NCBI GenBank assembly: GCA_009869945.1
Contig: WIXG01000089.1
Coordinates: 180,444-244,443 of the forward strand
DNA from: Mesaphorura yosii
Taxonomy: Eukaryota > Arthropoda > Collembola > Poduromorpha > Tullbergiidae
Direction: 5' to 3'
DNA length: 64,000 nt
Under the pieces are notes generated by a model. That model was not told where the DNA came from and made no database searches. It saw only the letters and a program-made list of their open reading frames with translations. This document shows, piece after piece, positions 1-12,800 of the stretch; the first letter of the stretch is position 1, and each line of letters begins with the position of its first letter. Position numbers and translations under genes: made by a program.

Positions 1-3000
1 TTACAGCTTATAATTACAAGAGATTTATGCAGATGCGCTTTTGTAGGTACATGGGCAATAATTTAATGACTGCTAGTTGATCTATTTTCTAATTCTTTAT
101 CGCACGCCACGCTACATCTTAACATACGCGCAACTCATAAGCGCCAGATTTCTGCGTTTAATCTTCTATGCTACGGCCGAATTACTACTTAATTTAATCT
201 AGGAAGGAACAACTCTACTGAAAATGATTCACTACACCTACATTAATTAATGAACATCATCTCAACCAAAATTGAGCTGTAATGCATTATTACAATAACT
301 ACGACCATGCTGAATATAATCTAATATTTAAATTATTTAAAGGTAATGACTTGAAGATGTTGAAGATGATACAACACAACGGTGGTATGGAGCACTCGCG
401 CAATGACTGCAAGCGGCCAGCATGGTTCCTGTTGTCAACGGCGAGCAATTGAAGAAGTCCGCTTTTTGAAAACGGAAGGGTTGGGAAACACTGGTTGCAC
501 TAAATTAATGGGACCTGCTGACATAAAATCAGGACAGCGCAGCGTCTGATGCTCGTGTCCATGGGGAAATTGAAGTCAGCAGCAGCAGTCACGGACACTT
601 CTAGCCCCCAGAGTCCAGACCAATTTTATAAGCTTTACAAGCTGACCGTCGAACGTATCACATGAAGTCCTCATTCCACAGCAAACTAGAGTATGACTTC
701 CTCTACTTTCACCGCAATCATCATCGAGGAATCTCATTCCCAAGTGATAACAGTAATGACGATGCTGATGATGTGTTGTTGTCCTTGTTTCAGTGTCTCG
801 TGATCTTGGCTGACACTTTTTCCCATGTGTCATATTCGTCCTGCACCAAATGTGCGTCTGTTATAACTTGGGAGTCTAATGGAACGTTTCTGTGATTACT
901 TCGAACTTGGACAATTTTTCTCGTCTTCATCGACAACCCATTGCGGGATATTCTGTCGCCGTCATTCGGAGAGTGTCACCATCCTCAAAGCTCTGGTCCC
1001 TGCACCAAACACACAAGAACACAAGAATTAGATCCGAATATTACACCGAAAACTTTTGTTGTGTCCAGATTGTCATCATATTCGAGTGTACATATGAAAG
1101 TCATTATATTTTATTGCCGCAATCTGGTGTTGCGTTTATCTGATGCCTTATGGTTCCGGTTCAAATGGAGCTGTCAGCCAAACTTGGGTGGCAGCACTCT
1201 GCCAATGAAGATTTCTTTCTCCTTTGATCTTCTCTGCACAATTGAACGCTTTCAAATAATTTTAATTTGAAACTGTGTACGAACCCGAACGCTTATTTTT
1301 GGTTAGTCCGACAAAGAGAATGTACCTTTCTACGAAAATAATCTTCTGTTTTATCACACGACAGACTGTAATAAAAGTCAAGCCATGGACGTACGTAGCA
1401 GAAATGTGATTTAGTTCATGAGAATCGAGCCCCTATGAAGATTTAATACGTGGGATTGACTGTGAGCGGAGCTGATTCGAATAATGAGGAGGAATGTATG
1501 GATTAGTTGTATGACCTAGATTGCACATTCACGCGTTCACGTTGTAGCAGCGACATGTCGGCGGCGGATCGTTGGTACCAAGAAGATTAGACACCGAGAG
1601 CGAGAATCGGTAGCACTTCTATGCAAGTGCATCACATCATATTAAGAGTGCCAGTGTCGCGACCGGAACCACACACGCACTGCACTCCGTTGTTGAGGTA
1701 GAGAAAGCAATAATGGAATCAAGCCTCTGTGAGTATATCGCATTACGATACTGCGCGACGAGATGGAAGTTTCCGAGCAAGCTGGACTTAGATACAGTCA
1801 ACTTCAAAGTTTCATCAGAGATTAGAGTCGAGCTCTAAAGTACTATAAACTTCTCCTTCTTATTCCTCCCATCTCAATCTCGTGCGTGTTATTGGAGAAA
1901 GCTAAGCCCAGAAGAAGTACGAAATTCTCAGCCTTCAGAATTTTACTTTGTAATTGGAATATACGCAGATCAGAGACAGACTCAGGCTCAAGCACAAGCT
2001 CAGAAGCTCAGAGGCTCATAAAATGTTAAAATAAACGATAAAGTATTCAAAAGAAAAGGACAGATCCTTCCACTCCCGTCATCGTCGTGTGGAGTTGAGT
2101 CATGGTAAGGGGAATGAGTGCATAGCCTTTATTACAGTGAAAACTTGACAATTATATTTTAGTATAAAAACGTGTGATTATGTTGATGACGAAGAATTTC
2201 TAAGAATACCCGCAATCCACAACTAACGGCAGCTAGAGCAGGAAGAAAACTTATGCTCGAGGAAGAAAATAGACTTGAACTTTCATCTTCCTGGGACAAA
2301 GATAAAGACGGGTTCTCCCTTTCAGTTCCAACTCGGAGTTAAACTCGTGTAAGGTAGAATAACGGTGAAATGTTTCAAGAAACAAAGAAACAAAGTTACT
2401 GAGAATCTGAAAGATGAAGTCAAAACAGTGCACCATAATAATATACAATTCATTTGCATATGGTATTTCGCTTGACGCCTGAACCATAGCGGTGTGCGGT
2501 TCTTCTAGGAATATATCTCGCTTTCCTCGCACTCCTTCACTTAGAGGGATGCAAGGCATGTCTGTTCAAAGGAATTGAATTCTAATAAAAGCACCATCAC
2601 TCAGAGAATATAGAATGAATGGGCAACGTAGTTCACGCGGCTCGGCCCAATTTGCAATTTCGGAGATGGTAAAAGCGATTCGGTTCGTGTGCCAATTCAA
2701 TGCTACATACTTTGCAATTTAATTAACGTTTGATTAGAATGATCATAACTTCCATTAAATATTCACAAGCGCCAGTATCTCGGGAACTGTTTCAATTTAG
2801 AGTCTTCAACAATGCACAAACTCCAACTTCGTTCAGCACAATGGAGCCAATGTTTTGTCATCCATTTTCCTCTGCTTTGGTTCGTTATATTGTGTTTAAA
2901 CTAAAGTTTTGTTTTGTGATGGCATCGATTTGATAGAACAATGAAACACTTTCGCTCATTGTGCAATCAATGCCGTTGTGGAAAGTTCACCTCATTATTT

Positions 3001-4042
3001 GGAATCACAAGTCGTTATCGTCATCAGTGCATGCGCTGCGCAAAGCACCCTGGACGTCAGATTTGGCAGTAAACCCCAAATATCAAATTTGAGGAACAAA
3101 GGTTCATCGCCACTAGAAACAAAGACCAGGCTTTTCGCTGAAAGTTGATGGTGCACTCAAGCGACCTGCTAACATTACCACCACCGATGCAAAGCACCAG
3201 TGATTATTTTCGTTCTTCTCATCATTGATGACTTGCTACTCCTGCACCGTTGTGATAATTTATATCGTCGCATTCAGCCTTGAATCCATACACATGTTGT
3301 AGCCAAAGTATGCGTGAGGCAAAATGCCAAAACAATTCCAGCAATACAGCAATACCGACTAAAGTCGAGTTCGAGCTTGCGAGTCGTGAATAGTTAACAA
3401 GTTCGGACTGTGAGCTCTCAACACAAAGCATGGAAGTCCGTATAGAGTTTTACCGCGTCAAGAATGACTTTTTTTCGTTTAATCTCTCAGAGGAGCAATA
3501 AAAAATATAAATATTTGCATCCAGGCAACATGGCACTAAAGCTAAGAGCTCACTCTTGGCTGTGTCGGCATGTCTGTTTTCATTCTCAGTCAAGTGTAAT
3601 ATACTTTTCTGGCTCATTCCACTTTCGAACAACATAAACAAATGGTTTTATTACTGCAGTACGAAAAATAATAAAAGATTTTACGCATGACGAAATTATA
3701 AATGAAAGATGCTACGTTCATATCCAGTCATTTTTAACACGGACGCAGGTGCCTGCTTACCATACAGCAAAGATGGATAAGGTCAAATGCTGCGAACTTT
3801 GACCAAGAGTTGTGCAATGTCACTTTCGATTTAAATTTTGTATGCTGCGCTTGGTCTAGCATACGACACTGCTGAGCGGAAAACTTCCTTCTGTACGAGG
3901 GACTGGCTGGGCTTGAGGCAGTTGAAATCTACACATGGGGCATGCAAATTACATTGAGTAAATTAATTTCGACGTGTACATTGTGTTGTTTGTTGACTAG
4001 CTCAAATTTTGGGTCTCATTATATTCATTGAAGGTTGCGTAC
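1..4042. other. No confident gene; probably the continuation of gene A or intergenic DNA
   Basis: The missing 3' end of gene A should lie here or beyond the left edge. I saw one possible minus-strand exon ending at a good GTAAGC donor near 3755, but its phase does not clearly follow the preceding exon. Other open frames look like chance. Confidence 0.5.
1985..2018. repeat. GCTCA-rich low-complexity run
   Basis: GCTCA or AGCTCA recurs about four times in 34 bases, separated by short purine-rich spacers. It is an imperfect microsatellite-like run with no coding evidence. Confidence 0.6.
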
Positions 4043-6857
4043 CTGAATATGGCAAATCGACCGACACAACGAAGGACTGGGATGGGAAATATTGACAGAG
4101 CAGAATGACGATGATGACATCACCATCATGATGAATAATAGTTGATGAGACTCGAATAAAAATGGCAATTTTCACTTTCTCCATGCGTTGATCGCCGCTT
4201 CTCTAGGATTGGGGCTGGAGATGCGAGCTCGTAGATACTTTAAAAATAGTCTCACATCTGTAGATTTGCGTTTTGAATTAAAGTAGGAGGAGGTAGAAAT
4301 TGTTGCACATGATGACAATGATAATTCAAATTGAGGCGACAAGCAGGATTGGTGCGAGGGTTGCCGGCTCCGATTATGACAATGGTGGCGATCTCTCAGC
4401 CTTCTGCATAATTCAAACATTATTCGAATGAGTCTAACACTGTGGGTATTCACACAACGATTTACGCCTCAGACTGTGACTGGTTCAATCGCAATGGCAA
4501 GCTCTACATGAAAAAACGACACGGAGAAACGATTTGACATTCATTGGAATTGGTTCTAATGCATAAACAATGCATTCAGCAGTTGAAAAAGAAAATATGT
4601 AAATGGGAGGTTTCTACTTCTTTTTTCATTTTTCGGGCCTGTCGACAATTGATTCTGCATTGAATAAATAAAGGCGAAATTCTCACCTGCTGCCGCTTGA
4701 CTCGAAAAACCCAGTCGTGTGTTCCGCTTCCCACCGTCGAAACTGCGGGCGGAACTGCATGCCGAGGATTAGAGCTTTTGTGGCTGTTGACTTCATCGGA
4801 TTCTTCAGACGATGAAGACGAAGATGAGTTGTCGTCGTAAATGTCTTGCTCGTGGTGAAAAATAGTGCTGACGCTTTTGCTGCGCCCACTCCTCCATGCA
4901 TTTCTCTTGTCTTGGTACAGTGTATCGATATATGAATGTAAATCTGTCTCCAATTTATCAAATGAAGCATTCCTACTGGGGCGAATGTAGAGAGTTGCCA
5001 TCACTTGACTTGTCCAAGGTTTGTAAAATGTGCTATTCACTCGTAGTGCTACAATACACACAGAAATGAATGAATGAGAGAACATTTCAATTTGGTAAAT
5101 GACTTTAGTTGATCAACTTAAAACGTTTGAGTAATTTGAATTTGTTGGCTCCACAATAAGCAAACTCTGAAAGAACTTTGTTATTCGCGAGATGTGGCAG
5201 TTGAATTGGGACGCTTTCAGTTAGTACTCCGGGATGGATGAAAGGAGTGTAATTAATAAATGTCTTTGCATTATCATTCCTTCGGGGAAGTCAGCCTTTG
5301 CCCGCATTTGGTTGTCTCTTGGGACCGCGTCCTCGAGTAAGCAATAATCTAAAAGTCGGTCAACACTTTTAGATGTACTTCGCGCGACTCAAATATGTCA
5401 ACACTTTATTACATTCTTGATTAAAGTGGGGACCCTTCAGCGTTCACATCAACGGAATTTCATTCTGTCTTTTGCCACATGCCTCTATTATTATAGAGCC
5501 GGGTAATCGATGTGTCTATTGATTAGCTTACCCTTGACTTGTAATCTAATAAAATACTGTCTTGAAGGTTGTAGAGTGAATCCATCACGCAGGAATACAT
5601 CCCCAGTCTCTTCATCAGTGTAGAACATATACTTGCTCGAACCAACGACTGAGTACCTTGGCGTGGCACAAGGACACGTCGCAGCTGGTCCAACCTGACC
5701 CAGTAAACACGTAAGGCCCAAATCATCATCAGAAGACTCGATACGAAATAGCGGTAATTTATCATGGGAATTTGCAGTGGTGGAACGCCAACAAGCGTAG
5801 GAATTCGAACTGGAGAGCGAGCATGGTCGCAGGTCGCCGGCAACGTCGACAGAATCCTCAAGAATGAAAAATGGTTCTTCTGCCAAAAACTGTGGGGCGA
5901 ATCTGTCCACTGGAATACAAATAATAACACCGTGTTTGTGCAAGAGAAACAAGTAAGTCATTAATTACAAAAGTGGGCTAGCACTTATCCATGCACTCTC
6001 GTAACATTCTACTAGCCATCTTTTGCTCATAATTAGCATTCTTTTGTATGTGCGTATACTTATAGCTTACCGTATTCCTCGCAAGTTGATCCACTCCAGC
6101 ACGGATTGCACTCACATTCCCCGTCTTCAGTGCACGTACCGTGCAAGCAATTCAGTCTGCACAAAATTCAATGGCAAATTATTGGCAACTGGGAAGTCAC
6201 GCTCCAAATATCTCAAGACTTACTCCGTGAACGAGTTTTGCACGACGGGGCTGAACAAGGGCAGCCCTGAAGGGACTGATGAAGTTGAATTCTTTCTTTT
6301 TGAGGAACAAATTGCACTCAAGATTCCTGCAAATAAAGAAACAGAGCAAATTCTAAATTCCAGTTTGAAACTCAAGACCACATTACGCACAAAATTGAAG
6401 CACTTGGCACTTAGTCAATTCGATTTGATTACGTAATGAGAATTCAATTGCACTGCAGTATTTCTAAAGGTTGCTGCGTTGAACCACAGAGCAATAACTT
6501 CATCTTAAATACATTTTCTGCAAATAGAAATTCTGTAATGTTACTTTGTATCATCCAAATTGCAGTGAATCAATTTATTTCTTCTCATTCATATTCATTC
6601 CACGGGATATTTAAATTGAAGACGACCGAGCTGAAAATCTGACATGATTGCGCTGAACATTGAGGCACAAGAACAAAATATGAAGGGCTAAGACGCATTC
6701 AAAACGCTTTGAACTGAATACATGTATTAAGTCGGATATGACAAGAGCAAGAAGGCAAATCGATGAAATTTTACTCAGATCACGTGAAGCCAGGTTTTGG
6801 ATCTTCATGTCTGTTGAGGGATGAGCTGGTCCAAGACAGCAGTCATGAAAGCGAAAT
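4043..6857 (-). CDS. Gene A: EGF-like plus cadherin-like extracellular protein, partial, multi-exon
   Basis: Exons in reading order: 6857-6775 (tentative), 6326-6224, 6156-6071, 5909-5532, 5048-4687 and 4076-4043 (tentative). Phases agree at every junction (2-1, 1-2, 2-1, 1-1, 1-0, 0-1) and the core splice sites are strong. The 6071-6156 exon encodes an EGF-like module with HGTC, CEC and WSGSTC motifs and six cysteines, of the tenascin/teneurin-like pattern. The next exon has a cadherin-like repeat: APQF near the start, then DEETGDVFLRDG and an alternating beta strand (YFIRLQV) that continues into the next exon as QVMATLYI. The 4687-5048 exon then gives N-glycosylation sites (NST, NAS), a run of seven serines followed by EESDE, and RVKRQQ, a possible furin-type site. 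The protein is probably extracellular or membrane-anchored. No signal peptide or transmembrane segment was located, so both ends are missing. The introns are short (67 to about 610 bases). I cannot name the family. Confidence 0.85.
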
Positions 6858-9800
6858 CTGTGTCAAGAATTTGATTAAGTGATAAATGTATTATAATATT
6901 ATAAAGCTCGTTCATTCTCGAGACTATGCGTGTCATATTTATGTAAAACTACAGAAAATCCATCTTGAACTTGTGCTTCAGCAACATTCATGGGAAATCC
7001 AAACTGGCGGCGATATGAAAGACAATGGAGGAAGCGCGAGAAAAATCGTGGGAAAGATATGTTAGTGCCAAAATGATGAATATCATTTATGTCATGTCAT
7101 AAAAGAAGCATAGAAAGACGCTGCTACTGAGCAGAGGTAGTTTCGTTTCTGTTCTGGCATTTGTGTTAACCTCCAATGTAAAATAGCTCAACCTCTGCTG
7201 AGCCATTGAACGGAAGCAGATGCCCGCCCGACCGCCTTTCGTGAATACTGAACGCGGAACGCAAGGCGACGAAGGAATCGGGTCAAATTTGATTCAATCT
7301 TCCGTAATTTGGTATGCACTTTCCGAACTAGAAAATTCTGTACTTAAATAAATTCCAGATTATGGATACAGTTTTCTAGTGTGTAAAGTGGAGGACACAG
7401 CGTACACCGAATTCGAAGCGGATGAAAATTATGCTTGTCAAGGCAGTCGCATCGTAAGGGTAGCTCAAATAAAACTTGTCGTGGGAGAAAGGTTGAAATC
7501 AGAAATCATTTTGCATGCCTTCCGCTTTTCAAGAGTAGATTTGGCCGCTGTTGTTCAACTCTGCAGCTTGTGCAACTCATGCAGTATGACGCATCGTATC
7601 TTTGTTGCCATTGCCCCATCATTTCGATTGTATTCAAGTCGAAATTAATCAAAGAAGCAGAAGTGGTGAAGAGCGAGAGCGAGATGGAATTGGACGAATT
7701 CAAAAGCAAGCGTGAAACCTTTCATGTGCGCTCGGGGGTGTTGGTGAATGGATACGGATTCAAGCCTGTCGTGTGCGTGTGCGGTGCAGAGAGAGTTCTC
7801 AAAGAACTGAAAAATGTGCAAGGCGAAATACCAACAATATGCAACACAAAATCCAGCTAGGCAACAATACCCAATATTTGATGTGCGACAAATAAAAATT
7901 CTGCCTTTCGTTGCTATTGCTTGAGTTGACACACTGACTGAAGGCGACATGCTTTAAATTCTAAATTTCTTGACAAAAGGCTTTGAAAATAGTCGCAGTG
8001 TACCACAAGTGTGCATTTGAACTTTCCCTGTATAGAAGGAATCGAATCTCTCAACCAAAACATGAAATGTGGAATACGTGCCCGCCTGTTTTGGATTTTC
8101 CCCCTTTTTACCAACCGCAGATTACAACAATGCGCGTTAATCTGTATTTGAACCTCTAGGTAATCAAATGTGACTTACTACACAGCATTTTTTATGCTTT
8201 AATTTAATGGTTGCGCCATTAGCCGTGTTTTCGCACTTTGTTTACACAGTCATATGTATATTATAGTAACGAGTAAATCAATCATTCAGGAGGAGGTAGC
8301 GAGAGCGAAAGGGCAGCAGCGGAGCGAATTACTGCGTAATTGAAAAATAAGCTCTCTAGCTTTAGCATAATGAATTATAGAACAAAAAGAAATCCGAGCG
8401 GGCCTTCCAGCTGTGAGAGTGCGTGCATGCATGTGACAAAATCAAGCAGAGCAACTTTGTCATATTCCACATGCCATTATATGGTTTTGTCAGCCCAAAT
8501 TAATTTCCCCGGTACAATGGGCTGCAAAAGCTCGACATGTCGCCATCGGCAGCGAGAGTTAACGGGTTAAACCATGCCATTTACTTCGACAGCACAGCAT
8601 TTCTGAAGAGGTTTACAGTGAAGGCTTGTTGGATTTCGGTTGACACATGCTGGCAAGTGGTGGAGACAAAGAATTCGCCTACTGGTGCTTACACTCCTGT
8701 GTCTACAGTACATTGCTTCGTGCTGGTAATTATAATTTTGAACATTCCTTTTTTCACGTTTGAAATGTACACTCCATTTATTACGCGCGACAACTGCAGA
8801 ATTAATATAGTAAATGTTTCCACAGCAGAAAGCGGGTCGAGGAGTAATAAACAAACTAGATCGAGAGCACTGCCTACGCTCGCAAGGAGAACAAGCCAAA
8901 AATGAATTTGACTTTGACAGATTTGCCCATATCAACAATTTAGTGAAAGCGGGAATTTTATGCACGCCTTGCCTTACTTCGCTTACTACTGCTTTCACTC
9001 ATTCGAATGTGAAACATGCACAGTTAATTTGTATAATATGAAAACCTCAACTCTCACAATGTTATCAACAACAAGAACAAGAACACGAGCACGGAATGTA
9101 TGACAGTTTTATATGTTGTACATGTTTCAGCATTTCTGAACTCTGCAAAATGAGAAATGCTGCTCGCTAATGAGAGAAAGTCTGAGTGAATTTATTTAAC
9201 AGAACCCACCGACGACGGCGTATGTTCACCACCCTCGCTTTTGTATGAATATGTTTCTCTCAGTTAATAAATTACTTGTGGTTAAATATGTCAGTCTCAG
9301 AGAATCAACGCAGGCTGAGCGCTCACGCTTTCCATTGTGCAGTCTGCTGGAAGCCGTTTCTCACAGTTCCAATAATAAATGGCGCACTATCATTCTCTGG
9401 CACAACATTATAAGCTGTTGAGCTGTGTTGAGAATGTGATGCCATGAATAAGGCTTAATATTCCTGACTTGATTTGCAACCGACACAGTCTCGTCTTATT
9501 TATGATTGTCACCTGTAAATACTTGCAACGTGATTTGGCGAACTGAATGCGCGATTTCCAATTTTCGTGTATGTGATTTCTGGTGACATCGAACAATTTA
9601 TGGTGAAATGACAAATCAAACCGGCTTCAAGATAATTCCACAGTCTAATGCGGATGTGAATTGAATTATAATGCGATCGATGTGATCTCAAACTCTGACA
9701 ACATAATTCCTGCCATCATACATGAATTTAAATCAAAATTGCACCATCATTGAGCATCATTATGCCTCACACATCGTAAACGATTGCACGCAGCATGTCC

Positions 9801-12800
9801 AAATTTAAAAATTCTGTTCAGGTTTGCGATTGCAGAATTTGAGAGCAATGTGGCATACTGCATCCAAATTACGACCATAGCCATTACGTTTATTTTCACT
9901 ACATCAACATTGAGAATTTGTTCAAACCGAATCGAGCTTTCCAAGTTGTCAAATCGCTACAGCGCAGAGGAAATCTGTTTCGAGCAGTCATTAACATGGC
10001 ATTATTTATTTATGGCATTTGATGAGATGGCTGAGTACCACAAACTGAGTTTGTTTACTTTTATGTACCTTGGATACTCCACTTACTGTCTTTCGTATGA
10101 CATTAGCGAGTTGGTTTCTATAAATAAGATTCCTCATTCCTGACTATAATGTGTGTGCACGACTCGAAGAAGTCATTTAAATTATGTTCACAGAAAATCT
10201 GTATTAGGGGAACAGGTAATTACATGACTTGATACGGCTCTGCGGGCATTTTCCGAATATAATTAAGCCCTCTGAAAGAAGTGTAGCATAAAATTTGAAA
10301 CATGATTCAACATCTCTGTGACGCATTGTGTTCACTGCTGTGACTGTCCTACTCAAATAAATGGCGAAAGCACAATGCTAACGAGCTTCCAATAAATATT
10401 CTATGCGGAAGCGAAAACAATCTCTATTCACAGCGCGCTTTGCATCAACGACCGGCCTACTCGTCTGTCAATTAGGTTGCCCTGAATTAGTGTATCTATT
10501 GTGATTGCAGTGAGAGCCTGACATGTTAATGCAACGACGAAGGAATAATTTCGGAGGAATCAATATTTCAGTGCAGCTTATAACGAAATTGCGTCAACTC
10601 CCACGCGTCACGTACCCAATCGGCAGGCGTGAGGAGCTAAGGTTTAGGAGGATTCAATTTAATACTCGAGCACACAGAGATCAACTTCAGCAGAGGCTTT
10701 GCTCACGTGAAGCGCAAACTTTATAATTTCGTGCTATACTCTCAATTTTAAATTCAATTTCGCCGCGACATGCTAAGAGCTGCATAAATCAAGTATCACG
10801 TAGGCGCAGTAACAGCTAATAGCCTTATAATGTAACATCTAACGGTACTAAATTTAATTAGCATACTTTTATTGTAGTTTTACGCGCTCCAGTTATTGCC
10901 AAACAATATAAACTTGGAGAACAAAATTTAAAAAGTGCGACAGTAGCAATCAAACGGAACTGAAATTACAAGTTGGAGAACTGGCAGTTCATTTCGCTTG
11001 AAATTCAATTAATTATTAAGGCTCATGATTTTCTTCACGTTCGTAACATTGGAGAGTATACCCGGCCTTCCTGAATATGTAATTGAGCAAAAGAAAGACA
11101 AAAAGAATAAGACGAACCAGCCAGAACACTATGAAGCGCCACCGATATTCTTCCCATCCTCCTATCATAGAAACGGTGTTTTATTCCGGGTTACAACTCA
11201 GCGCTCATCTGCGAAGGACAACGGGAGGGCGAGGAAGAACGAATTAGTCGTATGCGTGAGAATTTAAGGAATTGGGAGAAAGTGTCATTTTTATGGTCTG
11301 CAGCGTGGCTCCTCTCGGGATCCGTCCTCCTAGATTATCTGTGAATATGCAGCAGTGGCAGAAGGGAAGACGGATAAAGACTGACAACATGCGAGAATGC
11401 AATCAAAACAAATGGAATGGAAACATATATTATACGAATAGTAAACGGAGCTGGAGAGAAGAACATTCGCATCTACTTCGAAGCTAGCATCTGGTTGTAT
11501 TCATTTTCCTCGTGCTTGGGCGCATGATTTCCACCATGCGCTGAAGGTGGATCACTGTAGGCTTAATAGGGTTCTTTTTGGTCGGAATATACGTAAAGAT
11601 ATGGCCATGATGATGCAATCATGCCTCCACTTTATATTCACATCAACTGTGCAGGCACGGCACAGCCCGGCGCGGGGTCACAAATTTATATCGAAACCTT
11701 TTACTCTTGACATGATGGAGCATCTCCGGGCAGTCTCAAGTGTCTTCCCCACGCAATATTGGCTATTAAGTTTGCGATTCCAGTCTCTGCCTCGATATTG
11801 TAACGACACTTTTTATGATCACATTCAAGCCGGGATCATGAATGCAAAATAGCAATAGCAACAACAGCAACAACCGAGAAAACAACGAGATGGGAGCTTG
11901 GATAGTCAATAACATGAAATGGGGATCTGTGTTTAATGCATTTACAGTATTTAAATCTTTCAAAGTGCCAGTTGCCAGGACCAGACTGGCACAAAGCACA
12001 TAAAGGGAGTAATTATTTTTATTTTATTACCTGCGTAATGTAAGCTGCCTCCATTTAAATTATTTCTACTGAAGTTAGCAACTTAATTTATTCTTCTGAT
12101 TTGACTGCGACCTGTGCAAGTAATCTTTGCAGGAAAAGTGTGTCAGAACCTAATAACGGAGTGCCAGCTACAGATGGCATGGAGTTAGCATGAGTTGGGC
12201 AGGTTAAACTTAATACGGTCGCGTTTAATGTCTTTTGTGGTGTAAAGCACCGTTGAAAGGGTTCACTTTACTCTTTAAACAAACCACTGAAAGCGAAGTC
12301 TCCAACTGCTGAAATGGAAGCAAATGAGCAAATGCACATTAGGATTGCGGCGCATTAGTCAACTCGTTATGTGATTAATCGCAAACGGCTAATTAGCGTA
12401 TACACGTAATATTAGATTTCTCTTCAGGGTCACTTGAGTACAGAGTGCTTTGCATTTACGTTTTGTAAATATTGTGGATATTATTCTAGTTCACATACAA
12501 GGAAATGAGAAATGAACACAAATACGAATCGCGTGTTACTGTTTGCTAAAATAAACGAAATGCGAATCATTTCAAAGTGAAATGTAAAATAATACGAATT
12601 AGTTTACAGCGAGTCTGAATTACAAATGAATGCAAAGCAAAACCACCAACGCGTAAAACAATGACTTTTGCATACATCACTACACTATAAACTACATTCA
12701 TGGTAATCACACTAAAGCGAGTCTCTCGTTTGCAGTTTTATAGGATAATATGCAATTCATTTGATTTTTCCTTCGAAAAGGTAATTTGCAGAAATCACGC

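Noticed and set aside
1698-1728. Possible first exon with ATG and GTGAGT donor
   Set aside because: Only five codons before the donor and no compatible downstream exon found.
6023-6436. 137-codon plus-strand open frame
   Set aside because: It is antisense to two gene A exons and the intron between them; no domain.
7435-7860. 141-codon plus-strand open frame with a hydrophilic middle
   Set aside because: No start context, splice sites or recognisable motif; frames on both strands are open over the same interval.
8537-8998. Overlapping 122- and 143-codon frames on opposite strands
   Set aside because: Neither has a domain or a convincing acceptor; mutual shadows in a region with few stop codons.
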